From positions 7,006,001 to 7,070,000 of the forward strand of contig NZ_SHKY01000001.1 of assembly GCF_004217545.1 (NCBI RefSeq): a DNA stretch of 64,000 nucleotides, in the 5' to 3' direction. A program made the translations under genes and the position numbers. The notes beneath the pieces were generated by a model. That model did no database searches. It was not told the DNA's origin and saw only the letters and a program-made list of their open reading frames with translations. The stretch is from Krasilnikovia cinnamomea. GTDB lineage: Bacteria; Actinomycetota; Actinomycetes; Mycobacteriales; Micromonosporaceae. This document shows, piece by piece, positions 42,987 through 50,979 of the stretch. Numbering within the stretch: position 1 is the first letter of the stretch; every line of letters starts with the position of its first letter.

Positions 42987-44183
42987 TCAGCCGGACGCGG
43001 GCCGCCAGCCGCGGCGGCGCCCGCGCCGCACCACGGCCGCGCCGCCGCCGAGCAGCACCACCGCGGCGGCGCCCGCGGCGGCCACCAGCAGCGCCCGGTC
43101 CTGCGCGTGCTGGCGGCGGGCCTCACGGGCGACCTGGGCCGCGTCGTCGCGGTGCACCACGACGGGTGCGGGCGGCGCGGCCCCGTCCGGCGCGAGCGTC
43201 TCGGTCAGCGCACGGTACGGGTTGAGCAGGCCGTAGCCGTACTCGTCGCTGCGCCCACCGCCGGGCGCCGGGTCGGCGGTGGCCAGGATGCGCCGGGTGA
43301 TCTCGCCGGGGCTCAGGTCGGGGAAACGCTGCTTGAGCAGCGCCGCCGTGGCCGCGACGAACGGCGCCGCGAAGCTGGTGCCGTTGCCTGCGGCGTGCCC
43401 GCTGCGCGGCGCCGCCATGGTGACGCCGACGCCGGCGGCCATGACGGTGACGTACCTGCCGTGCTGGGAGTCCTCGGCGCGCAACCCGTCCGGCCCGATC
43501 GAGCCGACCCCGATGACCCCGTCGTAGGCCGCCGGGTACGGCGTCGGGTTGGCGCCCTGGGCGCCGCCGGCGTTGCCGACCGCGGCGACCACCACCACCC
43601 CGCGCCGCAGGGCGCGGTCCACGGCCTCGTGGACCGCGGGTTCCTCCTTGATCATCACCACCGACAAGTTGATCACCTGGGCGTTGCCGCGGCGCGGATC
43701 TGACGCCCAGTCGATGGCCTGCGCGAACTTCTCCGGCGACACGAAATCGCCGACGGTGCGCCCGTCGATGGTCTCCTGCTCGCTGATGCGCACCGGCACG
43801 ATGGTCGCGCGGGGCGCGAGGCCGTGGAACGGCACGCCGTCGACCCGACGTCCGGCGATGATGCTGGCCACGCCGGTGCCGTGCCCGACGCAGTCCTGCC
43901 GGGCGTCGCGGTTGCCGCGCAACATGTCCAGCCCCGTGTCGACCCGCCCCTGCAGTTGCGGGTGCTGCGCGTCGACCCCGGAGTCGAGGACCGCGACCCG
44001 GACCCCGGACCCGTCGGCCACCCGGCCCAGCCGGTCCAGGCCGTACAGCTGGGCCTCGTAGGGGACCGCGCGGCTCACCGGCCCGGACGCCGGCTGCTGG
44101 CCGCACGCGGCCGCGCGGGCCTGGGCCGGAACGGGCAGCAGCACGCCGAATGCCACGGCCACGGCCGCCACCGTCTTCCGCAC
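42987..44183 (-). CDS. Subtilisin-like (S8) serine protease, membrane-anchored mycosin type
   Basis: 398 residues from GTG 44183, with GGGGAGG 8 nt upstream. A signal peptide ends ...VPAQARAAA. The triad is Asp in VRVAVLDSGVDAQHP, His in CVGHGTGVASIIAG and Ser in GNGTSFAAPFVAATAALLKQ. A C-terminal linker, an anchor helix (LLVAAAGAAAVVLLGGGAAV) and an RRGRRRG tail follow, as in mycosins of type VII secretion. No ESX genes are adjacent, so a general envelope protease is equally possible. Confidence 0.92.
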   Translation of the reverse strand: MRKTVAAVAVAFGVLLPVPAQARAAACGQQPASGPVSRAVPYEAQLYGLDRLGRVADGSGVRVAVLDSGVDAQHPQLQGRVDTGLDMLRGNRDARQDCVGHGTGVASIIAGRRVDGVPFHGLAPRATIVPVRISEQETIDGRTVGDFVSPEKFAQAIDWASDPRRGNAQVINLSVVMIKEEPAVHEAVDRALRRGVVVVAAVGNAGGAQGANPTPYPAAYDGVIGVGSIGPDGLRAEDSQHGRYVTVMAAGVGVTMAAPRSGHAAGNGTSFAAPFVAATAALLKQRFPDLSPGEITRRILATADPAPGGGRSDEYGYGLLNPYRALTETLAPDGAAPPAPVVVHRDDAAQVAREARRQHAQDRALLVAAAGAAAVVLLGGGAAVVRRGRRRGWRPASG

Positions 44184-44261
44184 CGCCAACGCCTCCCCAG
44201 GTCGGGGCACATCGTATCCGGGCGTGGCGGCGCGCGGGGGGCACCCGAATTGACCTGGTCG

Positions 44262-44425
44262 CGGCCTCCCCGTTAGGTTATGAGGACCAATCTGCGGCGT
44301 CGCGAGGGAAACCGGTGAAAATCCGGTACGGTCGCGCCACTGTGAACGGACACCCCCCGGCACCGTCTGGGTGGTGTCGGTGAGTCAGGACGCTCACGCG
44401 CCGCAGCCCCACGAACGGGACGCGT
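44262..44425 (+). promoter_or_regulatory. Cobalamin riboswitch
   Basis: Conserved elements are in order: GGGAAACCGGTGAAAATCCG at 44306-44325, the B12 box region GTCGCGCCACTGTGAACGG ending near 44349, and TGAGTCAGGACGCTCACG near 44381-44398. The cbtB start is 28 bp beyond the modelled end. Binding of adenosylcobalamin would lower expression of cbtBA. Confidence 0.9.
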
Positions 44426-44452
44426 CATCCCGAGTAGGAGGTTCTGGCCCGC

Positions 44453-44656
44453 ATGCCGAAGGTTCAGTCGGTTCACCCGGTGATCTCACCCGCCGTGTCC
44501 ACCCGGGTGCTGTGGACGGCACTCGCGGTCGTCGCGGTGCTGCTGCTCATGGCGTACCTGGTCGCGTTCGACCAGGGCGCGGTCTCGCGCAGCGGCATGT
44601 ACCTGCACGAGCTCATGCACGACGGCCGGCACCTGCTCGGCGTCCCGTGTCACTGA
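44453..44656 (+). CDS. cbtB: CbtB, cobalt transporter small subunit
   Basis: 67 residues from ATG 44453, with GGAGG upstream. One membrane helix (LWTALAVVAVLLLMAYLVAF) is followed by the CbtB metal signature HELMHDGRHLLGVPCH, with three His and a terminal Cys-His. It lies under the cobalamin riboswitch and overlaps cbtA by 10 bp. Confidence 0.93.
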   Translation: MPKVQSVHPVISPAVSTRVLWTALAVVAVLLLMAYLVAFDQGAVSRSGMYLHELMHDGRHLLGVPCH

Positions 44657-45429
44657 GCGCCGAGCGCGCCCCGGGCTACCCCGCTGTCCTGCTGCGCGGG
44701 CTGCTGGCCGGCCTGATCGCCGGGCTGCTGGCCGGGGCGTTCGGCTATGTCGCGGGCGAGCCGCGCGTCGACGCGGCCATCGCGATCGAGGAGCAGGCGG
44801 CGCACGCCGAGGCCGGTGGCGGCGAGGCCGGCCACCACGACGACGAGTTGGTGGGCCGCACCGGGCAGAAGGGCGGGCTGTTCCTGGCCACGGCCCTGTT
44901 CGGGGCGGCGATGGGCGGGCTGCTGGCCACCGCGTACACCCTGCTGCGGCGCCGGTTGCGCACCCCGTCGGACACCCGCGCCGCGCTGGGACTGGCCGGG
45001 GCCGCGCTGCTGGGCGCGGTGCTCGTACCGTTCGTGAAGTATCCGCCCAATCCCCCGGCGGTGGGCGACCCCGCGACGATCGACCAGCGGACGGCCGCCT
45101 ACCTGGCGATCGTGGTGCTCGGGCTGGTCGCCGTCTGGGCGGGCGTGGTCGGCTACCGGGCCCCGCGTACGGCCGCACCGGAGTGGCTGCGCGCGGCCGG
45201 GGCCGTGGTCGGCTTCCTCGCCGTGGTGGCCGTCGGGTACGTGATGCTGCCGTCCGTCGACGAGGTCCCGGCGACGTTCCCGGCGAGTCTGCTGTGGAAT
45301 TTCCGGGTGGCGTCGCTGGGCACCCAGGTGGTGCTGTGGGTGTCGCTGGGGCTGGGCTTCGCCGCTCTGCTGTCGCGGCTCGGCGCCCGCCGCTCCCGCA
45401 CGGTGGACCAGGCGGCCGTCGCCGGGTGA
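44647..45429 (+). CDS. cbtA: CbtA, cobalt transporter membrane subunit
   Basis: 260 residues from GTG 44647, inside the cbtB 3' end. Five membrane helices: LLAGLIAGLLAGAFGYVAGE, LFLATALFGAAMGGLLATAY, AALGLAGAALLGAVLVPFVK, AYLAIVVLGLVAVWAGVVGY and GAVVGFLAVVAVGYVMLPSV. The region after helix 1 carries an Asp/His-rich loop (GHHDDELVGRTGQKGGLFLA) typical of CbtA. With CbtB it is the predicted B12-regulated Co2+ importer. Confidence 0.92.
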   Translation: MSLSAERAPGYPAVLLRGLLAGLIAGLLAGAFGYVAGEPRVDAAIAIEEQAAHAEAGGGEAGHHDDELVGRTGQKGGLFLATALFGAAMGGLLATAYTLLRRRLRTPSDTRAALGLAGAALLGAVLVPFVKYPPNPPAVGDPATIDQRTAAYLAIVVLGLVAVWAGVVGYRAPRTAAPEWLRAAGAVVGFLAVVAVGYVMLPSVDEVPATFPASLLWNFRVASLGTQVVLWVSLGLGFAALLSRLGARRSRTVDQAAVAG

Positions 45430-45463
45430 ACGCGGCGCCGCCCCCAGCGCCCGGCGCCGCCGG

Positions 45464-46021
45464 ATGAGCGGGGTACGGCTGCTGGCCTGCGCCCCCACCC
45501 CGGCGCTGCGGGCCGCGGTGTTCGGCGGCGACGGTGAACCCGACGACGCGGGCCTGCGCGCCGCCCGGTCCCTGTCCGGGCGGCGCGGCCTGAACGGTGA
45601 CCAGCCGTGGGTGTGCGGCGGTTCCGTGGCCGCCGCCGCCACGGCCCGCGCGCTGGGCCGGTCGGCCGTGGCCGTGCCCGCGCTGGCAGATCCCGATTTC
45701 GGGCACTGGACCGGCTCGGCGCTGGAGGTCGTCGCGGCCCGCGACCCCGCCGCCGTGCAAACGTGGCTGACCGATCCCGGCGCCGCGCCGCACGGCGGGG
45801 AGTCCCTGGCCGCCGTGACCGCGCGCGTCGGCCGGTGGCTGGACGGGCAGGCGTCGCAGCCGGTGGTGGCGGTCGCCCACCCGGTCGTGGTCCGCGCCGC
45901 CGTCGCGTCCGCCCTGGAATTGCCGCCCGCCGCGCTGTGGCGTCTGGACGTGGCGCCGCTGGCCCTGCTCCGGCTGACCTGCCGGGCGGGCCGCTGGCAC
46001 CTGCACCTGCCCGCCACCTAA
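45464..46021 (+). CDS. Histidine-phosphatase-fold protein lacking the RHG motif
   Basis: 185 residues from ATG 45464. The phosphoglycerate-mutase-like fold is recognisable in DPDFGHWTGSALEVVAARDP, APHGGESLAAVTARVGRWLD and VVAVAHPVVVRAAVASALEL (second His). The N-terminal LLACAPTPALRAAVFGGDG occupies the place of the catalytic RHGxT but has no such His. It follows cbtA by 34 bp, so it is probably in the riboswitch operon. It could be a degenerate CobC-like protein. Confidence 0.8.
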   Translation: MSGVRLLACAPTPALRAAVFGGDGEPDDAGLRAARSLSGRRGLNGDQPWVCGGSVAAAATARALGRSAVAVPALADPDFGHWTGSALEVVAARDPAAVQTWLTDPGAAPHGGESLAAVTARVGRWLDGQASQPVVAVAHPVVVRAAVASALELPPAALWRLDVAPLALLRLTCRAGRWHLHLPAT

Positions 46022-46099
46022 ACGCCCCTCGGGCGAACTCCGCCCGGCACCGGCGCGCTGAGCCGGTGCGAGGCCCGCGCGTCGATACAATCCGCGGCG

Positions 46100-47353
46100 A
46101 TGGAACGGAACGCCGAGACCCGCCCCTGCGCGCACTGCGGGCGGCCGGTGCCGCAGCGGGCCGCGGCCGGGCGGCCGTTCCGGTACTGCCGCGACAACGA
46201 CGGCGAGTGCCAGCGCGCCTCGCGCAACGTACGGATGCGCCAGCGCGCCGCGCCCGGCCTGGCCGGGCAGGTGGCCCGCACGTGGGAGGCGGTCGACCGC
46301 CTCGATCAGCTCGTCGCCACCCTCAGCGAGGCCCTGCACGCGGAGCTCAGCCCGGCCGGGGTGGACCGCCAGGTCGCCGAGGTGCGCGCGGAGACGTCCC
46401 GGCAGGTCCTCGCCGCGCACGCCGAACGCGACGAGGCGCGCCGCGACGCCGAACACGCCGCCGAGGCCGCCGCGCAGGCGCGGCAGCAGGCCGCCGAGGC
46501 GGTCGCGGACCGTGCCACCGCGGCGCAGGACGCCGACACCGCCCGGCGCGCCGCGCAGGCCGCCACGGCGCAGGCCCGCGACGCCCAGGCGGCGTGCGAC
46601 GAGGCCCGGCAGGCCGCCGGGGCGGCGGCCGCACGCCAGGAGCAGGCCGAGACCGACCGGGACACCGCCCGCCGGGAGGCCGAGCAGGCCCGCACCGAGG
46701 CGGGGCAGCTGCGCGGCGAGCTGCGGGAGGCGCGGGAGGCGGCGGCGGACGCCGAGGGCCGGGCGGAGCAGGCGCGGCAGGCGGCCGAACAGGCCGTGCG
46801 GGAGGCGCAGACCGCCCGGGCCGGGGCCGAACGGGCCCGCGACCAGGCCCAGGCCGACCGGGACCAGGCCCGGGCGGACGCCCAGGAGGCCCGCTCGGCG
46901 GCCGACCAGGCCCGGGCGGAGCTCGTGACGGCCCGCGCCGAGGCGGAACAGGCGCGGATGGAGCTGTCGGCGGCCCGCGCCGACGCGGAACAGGCGCGGG
47001 TGGAATTGTCGGCCGCCCGCGCCGAGGCGGAAGGTGCCCGCGCCGAGGTGGAGCGGGCGGGGCTCGACGCCCGGGCGGCCGCGGCCCAGGCCACCGCCGA
47101 GCGGCAGGCCGCGGCACGCGACCGCGAGGACGCGCAGCGGATGGTGGAGCAGGCCCGGGCCGCCGCGCAGCGCGACATCGACGAGCTGCGGCGCCAGCTC
47201 GACGCGGCCCACGCCGACGCGCAGGCCGCGCAGGACCGTACGGCTCAGTTGTCGGCGCAGGTCAGTGACCTCGCGTCGGCGCTGGCGGCGCTGGGCGGGG
47301 CGCGGACCGGGGCCGCCGCGCAGGGTGGGGCGCAGGTGATCGCCCAACGGTGA
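46100..47353 (+). CDS. Zinc-finger-like N-terminus plus long Ala/Arg/Glu coiled coil
   Basis: 417 residues from ATG 46100. The N-terminus has a Cys/His set, PCAHCGRPVPQRAAAGRPFR followed by YCRDNDGECQRASRNVRM, resembling a small zinc ribbon. From ~100 to ~390 the chain is one heptad-rich coiled coil (AEQARMELSAARADAEQARV and similar units). There is no membrane segment or signal. Such proteins can be DNA-binding or cytoskeletal scaffolds in actinomycetes. The function is unknown. Confidence 0.8.
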   Translation: MERNAETRPCAHCGRPVPQRAAAGRPFRYCRDNDGECQRASRNVRMRQRAAPGLAGQVARTWEAVDRLDQLVATLSEALHAELSPAGVDRQVAEVRAETSRQVLAAHAERDEARRDAEHAAEAAAQARQQAAEAVADRATAAQDADTARRAAQAATAQARDAQAACDEARQAAGAAAARQEQAETDRDTARREAEQARTEAGQLRGELREAREAAADAEGRAEQARQAAEQAVREAQTARAGAERARDQAQADRDQARADAQEARSAADQARAELVTARAEAEQARMELSAARADAEQARVELSAARAEAEGARAEVERAGLDARAAAAQATAERQAAARDREDAQRMVEQARAAAQRDIDELRRQLDAAHADAQAAQDRTAQLSAQVSDLASALAALGGARTGAAAQGGAQVIAQR

Positions 47354-47561
47354 CGTACATCGCACCGGCGCAGAATGGCCAAACGGCCGTAAACCGGACC
47401 AAGGTCCACTTCAGGGTCCGACCGTGCCGAACGGTAAGGCCCGCAGGCCGCTACGCTCGTATGCGTTAACACCGCCGACACATGCGGCGGTGCGGTAGGA
47501 ATCTGACGACCGACCCTTTCGTTACACCAACGAGAGCACCACGAGCGAGGGGAAGCCGATC

Positions 47562-47900
47562 ATGGGCGAACGCATGCTGCGCGGCAGCCGTCTTGGCGCA
47601 GTCAGCTACGAGTCCGACCGCAACACCGAGCTGGCGCCCCGGCAGACCCGCGAGTACCTGTGCGTCAAGGGCCACCAGTTCGAGGTGCCGTTCGCCGTCG
47701 ACGCCGAGGTCCCGATCACCTGGGAGTGCAAGTTCGACGGCAGCGTCGCCCGGCTGGTCGACGGCAACGAACCGGAACAGAAGAAGGCCAAGCCGCCCCG
47801 CACCCACTGGGACATGCTGCTGGAGCGCCGCTCCATCTCGGAGCTGGAGGACATCCTCAACGAGCGGCTGCAGGAGGTCCGCACCCGCCGCGGCCGCTGA
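47562..47900 (+). CDS. rbpA: RNA polymerase-binding protein RbpA
   Basis: 112 residues from ATG 47562. The actinobacterial RbpA is clear: MGERMLRGSRLGAVSYESDR, then the zinc-ribbon-like core EYLCVKGHQFEVPFAVDAEV and ITWECKFDG, a basic linker (EQKKAKPPRTHWDMLLERRS) and the sigma-interacting domain ISELEDILNERLQEVRTRRG. RbpA stabilises the sigmaA/sigmaB-RNA polymerase open complex. Its first zinc Cys is replaced in some actinomycetes; here Cys34 and Cys56 remain. A strong terminator follows. Confidence 0.96.
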   Translation: MGERMLRGSRLGAVSYESDRNTELAPRQTREYLCVKGHQFEVPFAVDAEVPITWECKFDGSVARLVDGNEPEQKKAKPPRTHWDMLLERRSISELEDILNERLQEVRTRRGR

Positions 47901-47917
47901 GCCCACACCCGGACACA

Positions 47918-47950
47918 CAAACGCCGCCCCCACCCCGGGGGCGGCGTTTG
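47918..47950. terminator. Terminator between rbpA and fxsA
   Basis: Perfect 14-bp arms (47918-47931 and 47937-47950), 5-nt loop, GTTTG on the distal side. It serves convergent rbpA and fxsA. Confidence 0.8.
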
Positions 47951-47956
47951 TCGCGT

Positions 47957-48458
47957 TCAGCGCACGATCTCGCCCTCGACGATCTCGCCGTCCACGCCGT
48001 CGTCGGGCATCGCGGCGGGCGACGGCTGGCCGCGCCGCACCCGTACTCGGCGCGGGCCGAACAGGTCACCGGCGAGCGCGGACGACACCCGACGCTCCGT
48101 GGCATACCGCACCCCGCGCCGCGCCAGGCCCCCGCCCCGGCGGCAGGATCAGCACCAGCCCCGCCACGGCGGTCAGGAAACCCGGCACCGCCAGCAACAG
48201 CGCCCCCAGCACCCCGACCAGCGCGTGCGACACCTGACCCCCGGCCGGGCGTCCGGCGTCCGCGGCGGCACGCCACACCCGCCACCCGCGTACGCCCTCA
48301 CGGCGCAGCAACAGCAGCCCGGCGACGCTGGCCGCGGTCAACAACAGCACCGCCCAGCCCGCCCCGATCGCATGCACCACCGCGACGAACACGACGATCT
48401 CCGCGACCGCCAGCAGCAGCATCCCGACCGGTAGCAGCGCCCAACCTCGGTGCATCAC
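47957..48458 (-). pseudogene. fxsA: FxsA-family membrane protein gene with a 1-nt frameshift
   Basis: Start GTG 48458 (next codon ATG 48455). Three FxsA helices are intact (WALLPVGMLLLAVAEIVVFV, GWAVLLLTAASVAGLLLLRR, LVGVLGALLLAVPGFLTAVA). At about 48140 the frame PPGRGPGA breaks in a run of five G. Removing one G restores GLARRGVRYATERRVSSALA and the normal acidic end DDGVDGEIVEGEIVR, stop 47957-47959. Span 502 nt = 167 codons + 1. Either a recent mutation or a homopolymer sequencing error. Confidence 0.8.
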
Positions 48459-48513
48459 GCACCCCCCTGCGGTGTCATCGCCGACCGTTCCAGCATGACA
48501 CGCGGGTGCCCGC

Positions 48514-49302
48514 TCAACGGAGGGTGGAATCCGCCTTCGGGTCGCGGCCCAGCCGCTGCCGCAGCGCCTGCGCCCGCGACTGCACCCCCCACCGGGTGAC
48601 CCGCAGCAGCTGCTCCTTGAAGATGTTGCCGCTCATCTTGCTCTTGCCGCGCTCACGTTCGGTGAACGTGATCGGCACCTCGGTCATCCGGAACCCGTGC
48701 CGGAACGTCCGCCACGCCAGCTCCACCTGGAACGAATACCCCTGCGAGGCGACCGTGGCGACGTCGATGTGGTCCAGCACCGCCATCCGGTACGCCCGGT
48801 AGCCACCGGTCGCGTCCCGGAACGGCATCCCCAACGCCATCTTGATGTAGATGTTGCCGCCGCGCGACAGCAGCAGCCGGTGCAGCGGCCAGTTGTGCAC
48901 GCTGCCGCCCGGAATGTACCGGGTGCCCAGCACCGCGTCGTTGTCGCGCAGCGCGTCCAGCAGCTTCGGCAGCTCCTCCGGGGCGTGCGAACCGTCCGCG
49001 TCCATCTCCACAACCGCGTCGTAGCCCTTGTCCTTGGCCCACGCGAACCCCGCCACGTACGCGGCGCCCAGGCCCTGCTTACCGGCGCGGTGCAGCACGA
49101 AGACGTGATCGTCGGTCGCGCTCAACTCGTCGGCGATCGCGCCCGTACCGTCCGGCGAGTTGTCGTCGGCGACCAGGATGTCCACGGACGGCACCGCGCG
49201 GCGCACCCGCTGGGTGATCTGCCGGATGTTCTCGGCCTCGTCGTAGGTCGGAATGACCACGAGGACCCGGCCCACCCCCGGATACTCCTGCGCCTCGCTC
49301 AC
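48514..49302 (-). CDS. Polyprenol-phosphate mannosyltransferase (Ppm1/DPM1 type)
   Basis: 262 residues from GTG 49302, whose GTGA overlaps the lnt stop. GT2 features: VLVVIPTYDEAENIRQITQR, VDILVADDNSPDGTGAIADE (DD), VVEMDADGSHAPEELPKLLD (DxD) and GYSFQVELAWRTFRHGFRMT. It makes polyprenyl-phospho-mannose for protein and lipoglycan mannosylation. Adjacent to lnt as a separate gene, whereas mycobacteria often fuse the two. Confidence 0.94.
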   Translation of the reverse strand: MSEAQEYPGVGRVLVVIPTYDEAENIRQITQRVRRAVPSVDILVADDNSPDGTGAIADELSATDDHVFVLHRAGKQGLGAAYVAGFAWAKDKGYDAVVEMDADGSHAPEELPKLLDALRDNDAVLGTRYIPGGSVHNWPLHRLLLSRGGNIYIKMALGMPFRDATGGYRAYRMAVLDHIDVATVASQGYSFQVELAWRTFRHGFRMTEVPITFTERERGKSKMSGNIFKEQLLRVTRWGVQSRAQALRQRLGRDPKADSTLR

Positions 49303-50921
49303 CGTTCCTCCGTTGCCACACTGTCGTCGATGTCAATCCCGCGCCGCCGGCGCAGCCGCCCCGGCGCCGCCAGGGCCAGCAGCGCGAGCCCGGCCACCGC
49401 GGCGGCCAGCTCCGGCCACCGGCCCAGGCGAGTGGCCAGCGTAGCCGGTCCGCCGAGTCGCATCTCACCCACCACCACCGCGGCCGTGTTGAACCCGGTC
49501 GCCTGGTGCACCCCACCGGCGGTGTCCACGAACCCGGACACCCCGACCGTCGACACCATCAATGCCTGCCGGCCGTGCTCCACCGCGCGCAGCCGCACCA
49601 TCGCCAGCTGCTGACGCGCCTCCGCCACATCGAAGGTGGCATTGTTCGTCTGCACCGCCAGGACCTGCGCGCCGCCGGTCACGGTGTCCCGCACGATCTC
49701 GTCGTACGCCACCTCGAAACAGATCACGTCGCCGAGCGTCACCGGGCCGGTACGCACCACGCCCGGCTTCTGGCCGGCGACCATGTTCTTCACCAAGTCC
49801 ACCTTGTCGCTGACCAGCCGCGCCACCGGCCGCAACGGCATGAACTCCGCGAACGGCACCGGGTGCCGCTTGACGTACAGCTGATCGATGGCAGGGCCGG
49901 TGCCCGGCCGCCACAGAATGCCCGCGTTGCGAATCTCCCCCGGCCGGTCGCCGCGCAGCACCGCGCCCACCAGGATCGGCACGCCGATCTCCTGGGCCGC
50001 CGCACCGATCTGCTGCCCGGCGTCGGCGTTGCGCAGCGGGTCGATGTCGCTGGAATTCTCCGGCCACACCACCAGATCCGGGCGCGGCACCCGGCCCGCC
50101 GCCACCTGCCGCGCCAGCTCCCGGGTCCCCCGTACGTGGTTGTCGAGGACCGCCCGGCGCTGCGCGTTGAAATCCAACCCCAGCCGCGGCACGTTGCCCT
50201 GCACGAGCGCGACCGTGGCCCGCTGCGGACCCGCCTCGGCGACCGGCACCGCCGCCGGCCCCACCACGATCAGCACGGCCGCCGCCGCGAACCCGGCGCC
50301 GGCCGCGATCCGCCGCACCCCTCGCCCGCGACACCACCACAGGCCCGCCAGGGCCCCACCGGCCGCCGCCACCGCGAACGTCACCAGCGGCGCCCCACCC
50401 CACACCGCCAGGCGCAGCAACGGCCCGTCCGCCTGGCCGAACGCCAGCCGCCCCCACGGGAACCCGCCGAACGGCTGCCGGTCCCGCAGCGCCTCCTGCG
50501 CCGTCCACAGCAGCCCGCACACCAGCGGCCACACCGCCGGCCACCGGTCCAGCAGCGGCGACACCCAGGCGCTCGCGGCGCCCAGCAACGCCAGGAACGC
50601 GGCTTGCGCCACCGACAGCAACACCCACGGCAGCCAGCCCGTGTTCAGGTTCGTCCACGCCAGCAGCGGCAGGAAGAACACCAGGCCGGTGATCATGCCC
50701 AGCCCGGCGGCGCCGCGCAGCCGGCGCCGGTGCGCCGCGACCGCCAGCAACGCCACCCCGACCGGGCCCAGCCACCACAGCCCGTACGGCGGAAACGACA
50801 CCAGCAACGACAGCCCCGCCAGCACCGACAGCAGCAGGCCCACCGGTAGCCGCACCGGCCCCGGCGCCACCACCGACACGGGCGCGGACGGCGGCGCCGC
50901 GCTGTCCAGGGTCATCTCCAC
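49299..50921 (-). CDS. lnt: Apolipoprotein N-acyltransferase
   Basis: 540 residues from GTG 50921; ATG 50915 is two codons in. About seven membrane helices fall in ~25-200, with a terminal helix near 500. The nitrilase-fold domain (~230-480) has catalytic Glu in DLVVWPENSSDID, Lys in QLYVKRHPVPFAEFMPL and Cys in LGDVICFEVAYDEIV. It N-acylates the lipidated Cys of lipoproteins. Coupled to the mannosyltransferase by a 4-bp overlap. Confidence 0.94.
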   Translation of the reverse strand: MEMTLDSAAPPSAPVSVVAPGPVRLPVGLLLSVLAGLSLLVSFPPYGLWWLGPVGVALLAVAAHRRRLRGAAGLGMITGLVFFLPLLAWTNLNTGWLPWVLLSVAQAAFLALLGAASAWVSPLLDRWPAVWPLVCGLLWTAQEALRDRQPFGGFPWGRLAFGQADGPLLRLAVWGGAPLVTFAVAAAGGALAGLWWCRGRGVRRIAAGAGFAAAAVLIVVGPAAVPVAEAGPQRATVALVQGNVPRLGLDFNAQRRAVLDNHVRGTRELARQVAAGRVPRPDLVVWPENSSDIDPLRNADAGQQIGAAAQEIGVPILVGAVLRGDRPGEIRNAGILWRPGTGPAIDQLYVKRHPVPFAEFMPLRPVARLVSDKVDLVKNMVAGQKPGVVRTGPVTLGDVICFEVAYDEIVRDTVTGGAQVLAVQTNNATFDVAEARQQLAMVRLRAVEHGRQALMVSTVGVSGFVDTAGGVHQATGFNTAAVVVGEMRLGGPATLATRLGRWPELAAAVAGLALLALAAPGRLRRRRGIDIDDSVATEER

Positions 50922-50979
50922 GCGCGGAATGCTAGCCGCGCCCGGTCACGGAACCGTCGCGGGCAGCACCCCCGGCCCC

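Noticed and set aside
44486-47365. A 959-residue open frame on the minus strand opposite cbtA and the coiled-coil gene
   Set aside because: Low-complexity Arg/Pro/Gly antisense shadow; the plus-strand genes have known motifs and ribosome sites.
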